A DNA stretch of 64,000 bases from Henriciella sp. (GCA_021776655.1 JAJFFK010000004.1:1-64000); one strand, 5' to 3'. Shown: positions 10,107-19,203, counted from the first letter of the stretch. The notes: generated from the letters alone by a model not told the origin. A program made the numbers and translations.

Positions 10107-10757
10107 TTATTTAAGTTCAAGCACGCCGTAGATTTCGCCATAATTTGGTGCCTGCAAAAGCACAGCGCAGGACTGATCACAGCTTGCCTCAAAAACAGCG
10201 TCCTGTCCGGTCCAAGTCCCAATCGCGCGCATAGCGATGATCGGGTTTACCATGCCTGTCGCATGGGCTTCAGGCGGCAAGAATTCGACGAGAATGATGT
10301 CCAAGACCCTAACACCTGGTCCAGATACACTGACCGTTTCGCCAGCCTGCTGCAGGATTGGCACCGCATCGCGATGGGCGTTTCGGCGGTACTCTATATT
10401 TTCATCAACCTGTGACCGCTTCGTGGCGGGGCATTGTTTCGCACCATCATAGACAGACTGGGGCGTATATGGCGCACGCACACTCATCCGGTCAGCGTAA
10501 GCTGCCTGGCGCAATTTGGCCTCTGGCATCGCCATCGGATCAGCGTCGCCGAGATAATCCCAGTAATCGACTGACCAGGTGAGAACCAGAACGTCATCAT
10601 TCTCTTGGGCGACCGCTTTTAGAGTTCGGTGCGCCTGTGGACAAGACGGGCAGTTCTGCGAGGCAAACAACTCGATCAAAACCGGGGGGCCATCTGCAAG
10701 CGCAGCCGGAGCGAACAGCACAGAAAACCATGCGAAAAGAGCGAAGACCCGTATCAT
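10107..10757 (-). CDS. exported DUF1223 thioredoxin-fold protein
   Basis: The product begins with a signal peptide (MIRVFALFAWFSVLFAPAALA). It continues with VLIELFASQNCPSCPQAHRTL, the hallmark of DUF1223, a thioredoxin-like fold with a CxxC pair (here CPSC). Further family features are WSVDYWDYLGDADP and RAPYTPQSVYDG. Two additional Cys in ASCDQSC lie near the C-terminus. It is likely a periplasmic redox-active or disulfide-containing protein; the substrate is unknown. It is convergent with phaR and lies 59 bp downstream of acnA in the same direction, so the two may be cotranscribed. Confidence 0.85.
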   Translation of the reverse strand: MIRVFALFAWFSVLFAPAALADGPPVLIELFASQNCPSCPQAHRTLKAVAQENDDVLVLTWSVDYWDYLGDADPMAMPEAKLRQAAYADRMSVRAPYTPQSVYDGAKQCPATKRSQVDENIEYRRNAHRDAVPILQQAGETVSVSGPGVRVLDIILVEFLPPEAHATGMVNPIIAMRAIGTWTGQDAVFEASCDQSCAVLLQAPNYGEIYGVLELK

Positions 10758-10816
10758 ATGCTCGACATAGCCGGTTCTTCGCTCGTTTGGGAATTCAATT
10801 GACTGTGAAGTCAGCT

Positions 10817-13507
10817 TTATGCCGCCGCCTCTTTGGCTAAATTGCGCAAGACATAATGAAGGATGCCGCCATTACGGTAATAATCCATCTCGTTATCGGT
10901 ATCGATGCGTAGCCTGGTATTCGCAGTCACCTGGCTGCCATCGGCGCGGGTGATCTTCACCTCAACCGATTGGCGCGGCTTGAGGCCATTCACGCCCTCA
11001 ATGCTGACCTGCTCATCGCCAGTCAAACCAAGGCTCTCCCAGCTCGTACCAGTTTCGAACTCAAGCGGCAGAACACCCATGCCGATCAGGTTTGAGCGGT
11101 GAATACGCTCAAAGCTACCCGCGATAACTGCTTTAACGCCGAGCAAAATAGTGCCTTTTGCGGCCCAGTCCCGCGACGAGCCGTTGCCGTAAAGAGTACC
11201 GGCAAAAATCACCAGTGACGTGTTTTGCTGATGATAGCGCATGGCCGCATCATAGATCGCCATCTGATCGCCGGATGGATGATGGATGGTGACGCCACCT
11301 TCGACGCCCGGCACCATCTGGTTCTTGATCCGGATATTCCCAAATGTTCCACGCATCATCACCTGATGATTGCCGCGCCGGGAACCATATGAGTTGAAAT
11401 CAAGGACACCGACCTGATGGTCTTGCAAATATTCCCCGGCCGGACTGGAGGCTTTGATCGAGCCAGCAGGCGAGATATGGTCGGTGGTAATCGAGTTAGC
11501 AAACAGGCCAAGGATCCGCGCATTATGCACATCTTCTGGATCTGCCACATCCATACCCATACCTTCAAAATAAGGTGGGTTCTGGACATAGGTTGACGCC
11601 ATTGGCCAGTCATAGGTCTGGCCGCCCGAAACCTCGATACTTTGCCACATCTTGTCGCCTTTGAAGACGTCTGAATACCGCGCAGAGAACATTTCCGGTG
11701 TGACCGCTTTGGCCATCAGTTCGGCAATTTCATGGCTCGACGGCCAGATATCTTTCAAAAAGACGTCATTGCCGTTCTGGTCTTGCCCGAGAGGTTCGGT
11801 GGTAATGTTCTTGCGCAAGCTACCGGCGATCGCATAGGCAACAACCAGAGGCGGCGAGGCCAAATAATTGGCCTTCAGGTCCGGCCCAATCCGGCCCTCA
11901 AAGTTGCGGTTGCCTGACAATACAGAGCACGACACAAGATCGCCCTCGGCGATGGCTTTCGATAGCGGTGCAGCCAACGGCCCGGAATTGCCAATACATG
12001 TGGTGCAGCCATAACCAACCAGATTGAAGCCCATCGCATCGAGGTCATCCTGCAGGTCAGCCTTCTCAAGATAGTCAGTGACCACTTGTGATCCCGGTGC
12101 CAGCGAGGTTTTGACCCACGGCTTGGCGCTAAGGCCAAGCGCCGCAGCTTTGCGCGCCACCAGACCAGCGGCGATCAGTACCGACGGGTTGGAAGTGTTG
12201 GTGCAAGACGTGATGGCTGCGATGAAAATATCGCCGTGCGTGACGGTATAGTCTTCGCCGTCAACTGCGATTGGCGTGGCGTCATCGCTGGCCTTGCCAA
12301 ATTCAGACGCCATGGCTTTGGCGAAACGTGTGTCGGCTTCCGATAGCAACACCCGGTCTTCCGGGCGTTTTGGCCCTGCGATAGACGGTACGACTGCCCC
12401 GAGATCCAGCTCAAGCGTGTCAGTATAGGTCGGCTCGGCCATGTCTGGGCGCCAATAGCCTTGTGCCTTGGCATAGGCTTCAACCAGCGCAACCCGGTCT
12501 TCATCGCGGCCCGTATTGGCGAGATATTTGATCGTCTCCTCATCCACCGGAAAGAAGCCGCAGGTCGCGCCATATTCCGGTGCCATGTTCGAAATAGTGG
12601 CTTCATCTTCGAGACTGAGCGTCGCGAGGCCGGGGCCAAAGAACTCAACAAACTTTCCGACAACGCCGTGGGCGCGCAGCATCTGCACAACTGTCAGCAC
12701 CAGATCGGTCGCGGTCGCGCCTTCAGCCATCTTGCCAGTGAGCTTCAGACCGACCACTTCCGGGATCAGCATCGAGACCGGCTGACCCAGCATCGCCGCT
12801 TCAGCCTCAATTCCGCCAACGCCCCAACCAAGGACGGACAGGCCGTTGATCATTGTCGTGTGGCTATCGGTGCCGACGCATGTATCCGGGTAGGCAATCG
12901 TCTCGCCATCTTCCTCTTTGGTCCAGACGGTTTGGCCAAGATATTCCAAATTGACCTGGTGGCAAATGCCCGTTCCCGGTGGCACAACCCGGAAATTCTT
13001 GAACGCCGAGCCGCCCCAGCGCAGAAACTCATAGCGTTCCTGATTGCGCTCATATTCTTTCGCGACATTGCGCGCAAAACTGTCTGCGCCGCCAAAATTA
13101 TCCACCATCACCGAGTGGTCGATGACCAGATCAACCGGGACCTGCGGATTAATCGCATCGGCATCCGCGCCGAGCTTCATCGCCGCATCACGCATTGCGG
13201 CCAGATCAACCACGGCCGGAACCCCGGTAAAGTCCTGCATCAGAACCCGGGCGGGGCGGTAAGCAATTTCGTGCGTAACCTTGCCGCCATTGTCGAGCCA
13301 GGACTTGAACGCGATAATATCGTCCTTGGTCACCGTCGTGCCGTCCTCATTACGCAGCATGTTCTCAAGCAGGACTTTCAACGAAGCTGGCAGGCGCGCA
13401 ATATCACCAAGCCCGTTTTGCGCTGCGGCATCAAGGGAGTAGTAAGTATAGTCCTTGCCATCTACGGTTAGGGTCTGACGGGATTTGAAGCTGTCGAGGG
13501 AAGACAT
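10817..13507 (-). CDS. acnA: aconitate hydratase A
   Basis: The TCA-cycle enzyme interconverts citrate and isocitrate with a 4Fe-4S cluster. Cluster ligands are visible as TSCTNTSNPSV and GCTTCIGNSGPL. The substrate-binding regions VGTDSHTTMINGLSVLGWGVGG, YGSRRGNHQVMMRGTF and YGNGSSRDWAAKG are all intact. The frame is open much further upstream, but ATG 13507 gives the normal start (MSSLDSFKSRQTL) preceded by GAGGTG, and 896 aa is the AcnA length. It is divergent from ccmA across about 135 bp, which must hold both promoters. Confidence 0.97.
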   Translation of the reverse strand: MSSLDSFKSRQTLTVDGKDYTYYSLDAAAQNGLGDIARLPASLKVLLENMLRNEDGTTVTKDDIIAFKSWLDNGGKVTHEIAYRPARVLMQDFTGVPAVVDLAAMRDAAMKLGADADAINPQVPVDLVIDHSVMVDNFGGADSFARNVAKEYERNQERYEFLRWGGSAFKNFRVVPPGTGICHQVNLEYLGQTVWTKEEDGETIAYPDTCVGTDSHTTMINGLSVLGWGVGGIEAEAAMLGQPVSMLIPEVVGLKLTGKMAEGATATDLVLTVVQMLRAHGVVGKFVEFFGPGLATLSLEDEATISNMAPEYGATCGFFPVDEETIKYLANTGRDEDRVALVEAYAKAQGYWRPDMAEPTYTDTLELDLGAVVPSIAGPKRPEDRVLLSEADTRFAKAMASEFGKASDDATPIAVDGEDYTVTHGDIFIAAITSCTNTSNPSVLIAAGLVARKAAALGLSAKPWVKTSLAPGSQVVTDYLEKADLQDDLDAMGFNLVGYGCTTCIGNSGPLAAPLSKAIAEGDLVSCSVLSGNRNFEGRIGPDLKANYLASPPLVVAYAIAGSLRKNITTEPLGQDQNGNDVFLKDIWPSSHEIAELMAKAVTPEMFSARYSDVFKGDKMWQSIEVSGGQTYDWPMASTYVQNPPYFEGMGMDVADPEDVHNARILGLFANSITTDHISPAGSIKASSPAGEYLQDHQVGVLDFNSYGSRRGNHQVMMRGTFGNIRIKNQMVPGVEGGVTIHHPSGDQMAIYDAAMRYHQQNTSLVIFAGTLYGNGSSRDWAAKGTILLGVKAVIAGSFERIHRSNLIGMGVLPLEFETGTSWESLGLTGDEQVSIEGVNGLKPRQSVEVKITRADGSQVTANTRLRIDTDNEMDYYRNGGILHYVLRNLAKEAAA

Positions 13508-13642
13508 GGGCGTGAGCACCTCTTTTTTGCATGTTTCAGATCTGGCGCGCGCGAGGGCAGCGCCAACTTGTCTGTGTCCTATACCGGGTAAGCCCTTGGC
13601 GCAATTGGCGGGCCTTGCGTCATTTGGCCAAGGAGTTGACGT

Positions 13643-14218
13643 TTGAGTGATCCGGCGCTGATCGAAGGACGCGGCCTTGGCGCGGTACGCGGCGAACGCG
13701 TGCTGTTTCAGGACGTCTCTCTGGCGGTGCAGGGCGGTGACGGCATGGTGCTGCGCGGCGCAAACGGGTCGGGCAAAACGACCTTGCTGCGCCAACTCGC
13801 AGGGCTGAGCGAGCCGCAAGCCGGGACCGTTCAGCGCACTACAAACCATCACTGGATCGGCCACAGCAATGGCTTGAAACCGCACGAAACGCCGCGCTCA
13901 CATCTCGCCAACTGGGCGCGGGTTTGGGGCAGCGAGATTGAGGTCGAGGATGTGTTGCTACAGATGCAGATGCACCGCCCGGCCGATGTGCCATGTCGCC
14001 TGATATCAGCTGGCCAAAAGCGGCGCACCGGCTTGGGGCGGCTCTTGCTGGTGCCGCGCGACATCTGGTTGCTGGATGAGCCATTCAATGCGCTCGATGC
14101 GGACGGGCAGGCATTGTTGGCCGGAATGATCGCGACGCACCGGGCGGGCGGCGGCGCAGTCATAGCTGCCTTGCACGGAACCGCGCCGATTGAAGTAAGC
14201 GACGAGGTAGTGCTGTGA
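13643..14218 (+). CDS. ccmA: heme exporter ATP-binding protein CcmA
   Basis: CcmA is the ATPase of the CcmABCD complex that releases holo-CcmE during cytochrome c maturation. The Walker A is GANGSGKTTLL, the signature region is LISAGQKRRTGLGRLLL, and the Walker B is IWLLDEPFNALD, all typical of CcmA. The best start is TTG 13643 with AGGAG 7 nt upstream; no ATG fits. The 191-aa length is normal. ccmB follows after a 150-bp gap that contains a palindromic repeat. Confidence 0.93.
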   Translation: MSDPALIEGRGLGAVRGERVLFQDVSLAVQGGDGMVLRGANGSGKTTLLRQLAGLSEPQAGTVQRTTNHHWIGHSNGLKPHETPRSHLANWARVWGSEIEVEDVLLQMQMHRPADVPCRLISAGQKRRTGLGRLLLVPRDIWLLDEPFNALDADGQALLAGMIATHRAGGGAVIAALHGTAPIEVSDEVVL

Positions 14219-14231
14219 GGTGGCTATGCAG

Positions 14232-14362
14232 TCTTCTTTCCTCCCCCTTTCATGGGGGAGGTGGGCGCGCAGCGCTCGGAGGGGGCACGCATCATGAGCT
14301 GAATCAAGCCAGTCTTCCCCCTCCGCCCTGCGGGCACCTCCCCCGCAAGCGGGGGGGAAAGT
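14232..14362. repeat. GC-rich palindromic repeat inside the ccm operon
   Basis: The ccmA-ccmB gap contains ctcccccttcatgggggag-type hairpin arms (about 14232-14255) and a second set, ccccctccgcc ... cacctcccccgcaagcggggggg (about 14318-14360). Paired C-runs and G-runs would give strong RNA hairpins. It looks like an inserted dispersed palindromic element. It may attenuate or process the ccm transcript. Confidence 0.55.
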
Positions 14363-14368
14363 AATACG

Positions 14369-15031
14369 ATGACGCTCCCATCCCCCCTCCTCTCAGCTTT
14401 CCGACAAGCCTTATCCGAAGCATGGGCAGGCGGCGCAGGTGTGCTCCTGCCCTTCGGCTTCTTTGCCGGGACAGCCGTGCTGGTGCCGTTCACGATGGGT
14501 AGCGACCCTGATCTGTTGGCAAAGATCGGACCGGGCGTTTTGTGGTTGGCGCTGGCTTTGGCCTCGCTCGTCACCTTGGAACGCGTGTTTCAGGCCGACC
14601 TGCAGGACGGCGCGCTTGATCTTTGGGTTCAGGAAGACGGCTCGATCTCACAAATCGCGGCGGTCAAGACGCTGGCGCATTGGCTGATCTCTGGCCTGCC
14701 ATTGGTCCTGCTGACACCGTTGCTCGGCATGATGCTGCAAGTTCCGGCAACCCAGACAGTCCCGGCGATGGTCGCCTATGCCCTCGGCGGGCTGACGTTC
14801 TTTCTGTGGGGCGGGGTTGCGGCGGCCTTGTCAGCCAGCGTCGCGCGCGGCGGTCTTCTGATCGCGCTGATCGCGCTGCCCTTCTATTTGCCGACCGTGA
14901 TTTTTGGCACTTTGGCGCTGGACGAGGGACTAGGCGGCACGTCAATCCTGTTTCTTGCCGCCTCGACCTTGTTTGCACTCGGTGTTGCACCTGCGGCAAT
15001 GGGCGCAGCTTTGCGCTTGGCGGCAGATTAG
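14369..15031 (+). CDS. ccmB: heme exporter permease CcmB
   Basis: CcmB is one of the two membrane subunits of the Ccm ABC complex. The 220-residue protein has about six hydrophobic segments, starting around residue 21 (GAGVLLPFGFFAGTAVLVPF). It contains the family features ERVFQADLQDGALD and a Gly/Leu-rich middle with PLVLLTPLLG. It starts at ATG 14369 just after the repeat and is followed 20 bp later by ccmC. No close SD is obvious because the repeat ends there. Confidence 0.93.
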   Translation: MTLPSPLLSAFRQALSEAWAGGAGVLLPFGFFAGTAVLVPFTMGSDPDLLAKIGPGVLWLALALASLVTLERVFQADLQDGALDLWVQEDGSISQIAAVKTLAHWLISGLPLVLLTPLLGMMLQVPATQTVPAMVAYALGGLTFFLWGGVAAALSASVARGGLLIALIALPFYLPTVIFGTLALDEGLGGTSILFLAASTLFALGVAPAAMGAALRLAAD

Positions 15032-15051
15032 CGGGAGGCTAGGTAGAAATC

Positions 15052-15783
15052 ATGTGGTCAATCCTCGCAAATCCCCACCGGTTCATGGCGTTCTCGCGCT
15101 ACGCCGTTCCCGTCTGTTACGCGATCGGCACCGCCCTGTTTGGCTGGGCGATGTATCAGGCCCTTTGGGTGGTGCCATCTGACGCTTATCAAGGCGGCGA
15201 CATTATCCGCGCAATGTTCATTCATGTGCCGAGCGCATGGTTGTGCATGGGTTTGTATCTTGGCCTCGCAGGTTCCAGTTTTGTCTGGTTCATCTGGCGT
15301 CACGAACTGGCCGATATTGCGGCACGTGCCATCGCTCCGATCGGCGCAGGTTATACCGCGCTCTGTCTCGCGACAGGCTCGATCTGGGGCAAACCGACAT
15401 GGGGGACATGGTGGCTGTGGGATGATGCGCGGATGATGTCGGTACTGGTCCTGTTTTTTCTGTTCCTTGGTTACATGGCTCTGCGAGCCGCGATGGAAAC
15501 ACGCCAGAAAGCGGCGCGTGCCGGAGCGATATTAGCAATGGTCGGCGCGGTGAATGTGCCGCTAATCAAATTCTCGGTGGATATCTGGTCCAGCCTGCAT
15601 CAAGGACCAAGTGTGATCCGCGCCGAAGGGCCGGCCATGGCAGCGGTCTATCTGAACCCGCTACTGATCAGTTTTCTTGGCCAAGGCCTGATTGTTGCGG
15701 CGATGGTGTTTACGCTGATGCGCGCCGAAGTGTTTGGCCAGCAAGCCGACGCCTTGATGGCGCGCAGATTGAGCGAGGGCTGA
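15052..15783 (+). CDS. ccmC: heme transporter CcmC
   Basis: CcmC presents heme to CcmE in the periplasm. The WWD tryptophan-rich loop is present as WGKPTWGTWWLWDDARM, and the two external histidines that ligate heme are in IHVPSAW and SSLHQGPSV. About six membrane segments fit the family, and 243 aa is normal. The gene is followed after 1 bp by ccmD. Confidence 0.95.
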   Translation: MWSILANPHRFMAFSRYAVPVCYAIGTALFGWAMYQALWVVPSDAYQGGDIIRAMFIHVPSAWLCMGLYLGLAGSSFVWFIWRHELADIAARAIAPIGAGYTALCLATGSIWGKPTWGTWWLWDDARMMSVLVLFFLFLGYMALRAAMETRQKAARAGAILAMVGAVNVPLIKFSVDIWSSLHQGPSVIRAEGPAMAAVYLNPLLISFLGQGLIVAAMVFTLMRAEVFGQQADALMARRLSEG

Positions 15784-15784
15784 C

Positions 15785-15928
15785 ATGCTACCGGAGTTTG
15801 ACAAGAATGCTGCCTTCATTTGGGCAATCATCGCGCTCGGGATCGGCCTACCCATTCTGCTTGCGATTTATGCCGGCCTGCGCGCGCGGCTTGCCCGGCG
15901 GCGTCTGGAGCGCCTGCGCGAGGAATAG
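15785..15928 (+). CDS. ccmD: heme exporter protein CcmD
   Basis: This 47-codon gene begins at ATG 15785, immediately after the ccmC stop. It encodes one membrane segment (about residues 12-31, IWAIIALGIGLPILLAIYAG) followed by a strongly basic tail (LRARLARRRLERLREE). That is the standard CcmD layout: a small protein that stabilises the CcmABC-CcmE complex. Its TAG is followed directly by the ATG of the Nudix gene, so translation is probably coupled. Confidence 0.88.
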   Translation: MLPEFDKNAAFIWAIIALGIGLPILLAIYAGLRARLARRRLERLREE

Positions 15929-16465
15929 ATGGCCGACAGATCCGCCCCCGATTTTGCGCTGGAAATTCCAGACGGCGACGACAAACAACGCCGGGTCTGC
16001 CAGCGCTGCGACTTCATTGACTATCAAAACCCGAAAATCGTCGCGGGGTCTGTGGTCATCAAAGACGGCAAGATCCTGCTGTGCAAACGCGCGATTGAGC
16101 CCCGCAAAGGTTTTTGGACGCTGCCTGCCGGGTTTATGGAACTGGGCGAAAGTGTCGAAGAAGCAGCCAAGCGTGAGGCGCAGGAAGAAGCGCTCGCCGA
16201 TATCAAGATTGAGCGTGTACTAGCGGTCTATTCGGTGCCGCGTATCGGGCAAGTGCAGGTGATGTTTCGCGCCACGCTAGACGGTGACTATGGCGTTGGC
16301 GACGAAACCGAAGCGGTCGCGCTATATGACTGGGCCGATATTCCATGGGCACAGCTAGCGTTTCCAACCGTCGTCTGGGCCTTGAGCCACTATGCCGAAA
16401 CGCGTGGAACAGATAATTTCGCGCCATTTGCCAACCCGCCGGGAACGGACGTGCTTACGCGCTAG
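15929..16465 (+). CDS. Nudix hydrolase with N-terminal CxxC ribbon
   Basis: The Nudix box GFMELGESVEEAAKREAQEE fits Gx5Ex7REUxEE, although the glycine expected just after it is replaced (EEALADI). Such enzymes hydrolyse nucleoside diphosphates linked to another moiety. Before the fold is CQRCDFIDYQNPK, a zinc-ribbon-like half with only one CxxC pair, as in some NudC-like or ADP-ribose hydrolases. It abuts the ccmD stop (TAGATG) and ends 11 bp inside the convergent yciB gene. The substrate cannot be deduced. Confidence 0.88.
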   Translation: MADRSAPDFALEIPDGDDKQRRVCQRCDFIDYQNPKIVAGSVVIKDGKILLCKRAIEPRKGFWTLPAGFMELGESVEEAAKREAQEEALADIKIERVLAVYSVPRIGQVQVMFRATLDGDYGVGDETEAVALYDWADIPWAQLAFPTVVWALSHYAETRGTDNFAPFANPPGTDVLTR

Positions 16466-17180
16466 TCTCGCCTTTGGGCTCACGAATATGTTTGAGCATA
16501 TAGGGTGTGTTCAGCATCGCGAAGACGAACGTGATCGCCATATTGCCGAGCTTCCAATTTGCCCAAACACCTTCTGCGTCGCGGCTACCAAAGGTCAGGC
16601 CAAGAAACTCGTAAGACCCTGCCGGAGCAATGGTCAGCCCGGCAAATATAAGCGGTTGTTCGAAACCGGGCGCATAATAACGCCAGACAAACTCGTTCCA
16701 TGCTGCCATCACAACAAAGAACAAGCCCCAACGGATCGCAATGGTGCGCCAGGCAAAATCGGGCAGGTCAAAGACTTTGCTGAACATCACCTGCCAGACA
16801 TTTTTGCCAATCGCGACACTGCCCAGAATCAGACCGCCAAGCACAAGCTGCTGAATGGTCGGCTTGATATAGAGAAATGATTTTTCCTGCAGAATGATGC
16901 CAAGCATCCCAAACGTGCCAACAATGCCAGCTGTAAAGATCAAGAAGAGCGGCACCGGCTGTTTGCGCTTCAAATAACCCGCCACCGTCCAAAGCGTCGC
17001 GGCGATCAGCACGCCGGTGGCCCAGTACAAAGCTGTATCTTTGCTCGCCCACGTATCGTTGAGGTTGACCCAGCGCATGATATTATAGACCAGCACAAAG
17101 CCGATCACCGGGATCAGGTCGCCCCATATCTGGTTGGCTTTATCGGCGGCAATGCCAAGATCACTATCGGGTTTGTTCAT
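16455..17180 (-). CDS. YciB/IspZ-family septation protein A homologue
   Basis: This inner-membrane protein has at least five hydrophobic segments and the family features FGMLGIILQEKSFLYIKPTI and AWRTIAIRWGLFFVVMAAWNEFVWR. YciB/IspZ homologues influence envelope integrity and septation. The length of 241 aa is slightly longer than E. coli YciB owing to an insertion near the C-terminus (about residues 180-210). It overlaps the 3' end of the Nudix gene tail to tail and follows the EamA transporter gene in the same direction. Confidence 0.88.
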   Translation of the reverse strand: MNKPDSDLGIAADKANQIWGDLIPVIGFVLVYNIMRWVNLNDTWASKDTALYWATGVLIAATLWTVAGYLKRKQPVPLFLIFTAGIVGTFGMLGIILQEKSFLYIKPTIQQLVLGGLILGSVAIGKNVWQVMFSKVFDLPDFAWRTIAIRWGLFFVVMAAWNEFVWRYYAPGFEQPLIFAGLTIAPAGSYEFLGLTFGSRDAEGVWANWKLGNMAITFVFAMLNTPYMLKHIREPKGETSA

Positions 17181-17244
17181 GGAGATCGCGCGCCTTGCTC
17201 GGTGGAAAATCTATCGCCTCTGAAAGCCTTGTGAAGGTCTCTCG

Positions 17245-18114
17245 TCAAGCGCCAAATTCCAGCATCAGCAATCCTGTGGCGAGGATCGCGGCGGCGGCAA
17301 TCCGGCGTTTCCCAAACGATTCTTTCAAAAAGACAGCCCCGAAGACTGCGCCAAACACGACCGAGGTTTCCCGTATCGCCGTAACATTCGCGACGTCCGT
17401 CATCGTAAACGCCCACAGTGCGGCACCATATGAGATCGAGCCCAATAGTCCGGCAATCGTGCCATCGTGGATTTGTGGCTTCGTGTCAGCCCAGATTCGG
17501 CCGCGGCGAGAGAAAAACATCGCCGTCGTGATGCCGATCCAATCAAGCAAGAACAGCCAGACGATAAAAGTCGCAACAGACCCAGCCAGTTCAGACAGCC
17601 GCGTTCCATTGGCATCTGCCACCGAATAGCCTGCAATGCCCAACGCCGTAATTGCCGCCCAAATCAAGGCTGAGCGCTTCAAAGCTTTGTGCGCTTTGCC
17701 ATCATCCTCGGGGAGCGCGAAAACGATCAGCGCAGTGGTCGCGATCACCAGACCTGTCCAGCCGATTAGATTGGGTGACTCATGCAGGAAAATTGCCGCT
17801 GTTATCGCGGTTAATAGCGGCGCCATTCCGCGCATGACAGGAAAAACCAATGACAGGTCGCCGCGATGCAGCGCGCGCACCATCGCAAATTGATAGAACC
17901 AGTGAACCAATACAGACATGCCTAACGCAGCCCAAACTTGCGGCGTCGGCAAAGGCACGAATGGTGCAAATGGCAGGACGCTCACAGCCATGACGACTGA
18001 AACAATCATCCTTGTGCTGAGAACATCGCCGCCCTTTTTCACAAATAGGTTGGTGGCGGCCACGGTGACGGCTGACAGCAGGCATAATGCGATGGGGAAC
18101 ATAGACGATGACAT
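17245..18114 (-). CDS. EamA/DMT-family transporter
   Basis: Ten predicted hydrophobic segments in two repeats give the drug/metabolite transporter fold. Landmarks are VKKGGDVLSTRMIVS, a repeat-1 end with PVMRGMAPLLTAI and AIFLHES, and a repeat-2 end RETSVVFGAVFGAVFLKESFGKRRI. The substrate is unknown. ATG 18114 is preferred; a TTG at 18150 would add 12 residues. The gene lies upstream of yciB in the same direction, separated by 64 bp, so cotranscription is likely. Confidence 0.85.
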   Translation of the reverse strand: MSSSMFPIALCLLSAVTVAATNLFVKKGGDVLSTRMIVSVVMAVSVLPFAPFVPLPTPQVWAALGMSVLVHWFYQFAMVRALHRGDLSLVFPVMRGMAPLLTAITAAIFLHESPNLIGWTGLVIATTALIVFALPEDDGKAHKALKRSALIWAAITALGIAGYSVADANGTRLSELAGSVATFIVWLFLLDWIGITTAMFFSRRGRIWADTKPQIHDGTIAGLLGSISYGAALWAFTMTDVANVTAIRETSVVFGAVFGAVFLKESFGKRRIAAAAILATGLLMLEFGA

Positions 18115-18623
18115 GCGCGCGCCGTCGCGCGATTGACGCGCGGAAGTCAAGTCACGTTAAACCAGCGCGAATGCCGACAAGACTGTTTCTGCCTGCGGAT
18201 TCATAGGGTCATCGCAACACATTCGCCGAACCTGTCGAAGGATAAAGCCGGGCTCACTGGTCTTCGACGGCTGGTCTCGGTGTCCCTCGTCCTTCGACAG
18301 GCTCAGGATGAGGGACGAGGAGAGTTTTGCCCGTTCTGACGCCGGTAGTGGACATTAGCTTTGCTTCCATTCTACCCCCTCAATCCCCCAGTTTCCGCAG
18401 ATGCCAGCGCAGGCTGACACCCGTGGGGGTATCCATTGCGAGGGGCAAGCCAAGCGGCATGTGGGTGCGTCTGTGCGGGACGTTATCGTAATGATAACAG
18501 CTCATTACCCTAGGCGTGCTTACCAGAGATGGACCCCAGCCTGCGCTGGCGTCGGCGGTGAGTTAGGGAAAAACCTCATACTCTCAATCCACCCCCCTAT
18601 GACCCTGACCTATACTCCTGCCC
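18115..18623. other. 509-bp intergenic region with a dispersed hairpin repeat
   Basis: No credible gene is seen here. At 18282-18316 GTCCCTC and GAGGGAC flank ccttcgacaggctcagga, a hairpin of a kind common in alphaproteobacterial intergenic DNA. A related half, cctgtcgaagg, is at about 18231. The rest (18340-18623) has no clear repeat or RNA gene. It should contain promoters for the divergent genes on either side. Confidence 0.55.
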
Positions 18624-19070
18624 ATGGATTTTGCGTTGCAACCCCATCTCTACAGACACGTCCCGGTTCTCTATTGGCCATGGGTCTTCTGGCAATTGCT
18701 ACAGGTTGCGCTCTGGGGCGAGCTGACCGGGCGCGATGTGTTGGTTACCGTCGACGAGACCGGCCGCGTTCATATCCGCCACATTGGCGACGACCCTGAT
18801 CTCTGGACGCCGAGCGCCTATCCGCACGCACATCAATACGCCCTCTCCCCCCGCCTTCCTGGCGAATGCCGGGATCTCTGGCGGTTGCGGATTGACGCCG
18901 CTTACGCGCCCGGCTTTGGCGTGCAGGCCTGGATTATTATGCCGAAGGTTTTGGGCGCGGCGGCGCTCGACTTTTTCACCCCAACTCAACTTGTCATCCC
19001 GGACTGTGTGCAAACACATATCCGGGACCCAGTGGTGTGCGAGCCAAGCTCTGGTTTTGCGAAGCGCTAA
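18624..19070 (+). CDS. hypothetical protein with repeat-encoded C-terminus
   Basis: The first 95 or so residues look like a genuine protein: MDFALQPHLYRHVPVLYWPWV is aromatic and amphipathic, followed by GRDVLVTVDETGRVHIRHIGDDPDLW. I do not recognise the family. From about residue 123 the frame runs into repeat A (18992-19034) and then repeat B, which supplies the stop codon. The last 25 residues are therefore repeat-derived, and the original C-terminus may have been lost. No operon partner is evident. Confidence 0.45.
   Translation: MDFALQPHLYRHVPVLYWPWVFWQLLQVALWGELTGRDVLVTVDETGRVHIRHIGDDPDLWTPSAYPHAHQYALSPRLPGECRDLWRLRIDAAYAPGFGVQAWIIMPKVLGAAALDFFTPTQLVIPDCVQTHIRDPVVCEPSSGFAKR
18992..19034 (+). 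repeat. repeat family A, copy 1
   Basis: The copy starts TGTCATCCCGGA, has a variable hairpin core (ctgtgtgcaaacacat), and ends TATCCGGGACCCAGTG. Copies with the same ends are at 19304-19346 (+), 19358-19397 (inverted) and 55828-55866 (inverted). It lies within the end of the preceding ORF. Confidence 0.7.
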
Positions 19071-19145
19071 GCCCCTTCGGGGCACGCTTCGCGAAGCGGG
19101 TTCCGCGCCTTCGGCGCATGAACCAAGCTCAGGGCTGTTTCTCTC
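19051..19145 (+). repeat. repeat family B, copy 1
   Basis: The unit runs from ctggttttgc through a short palindrome (gaagcgctaagccccttcgg ...) to gaagcgggttccgcgcc, ttcggcgcatgaacc and aagctcagggctgtttctctc. It recurs in direct orientation at 19204-19297 and inverted at 55991-56076. A truncated inverted end is at 19438-19462. Confidence 0.7.
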
Positions 19146-19203
19146 CAACTCAAATTTAGTCCCGGACGCCTAAGGGCGCACCGGACACAGGTACTGCGGG
19201 GGT

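Noticed and set aside
12461-13471. A 336-codon plus-strand open frame opposite acnA
   Set aside because: It lies wholly antisense to aconitase, has no recognisable domain, and arises from the codon bias of the real gene.
13508-13885. N-terminal extension of aconitase by 126 codons
   Set aside because: The extension overlaps the ccmA start and has no homology-like features; ATG 13507 has a strong SD and gives normal AcnA length.
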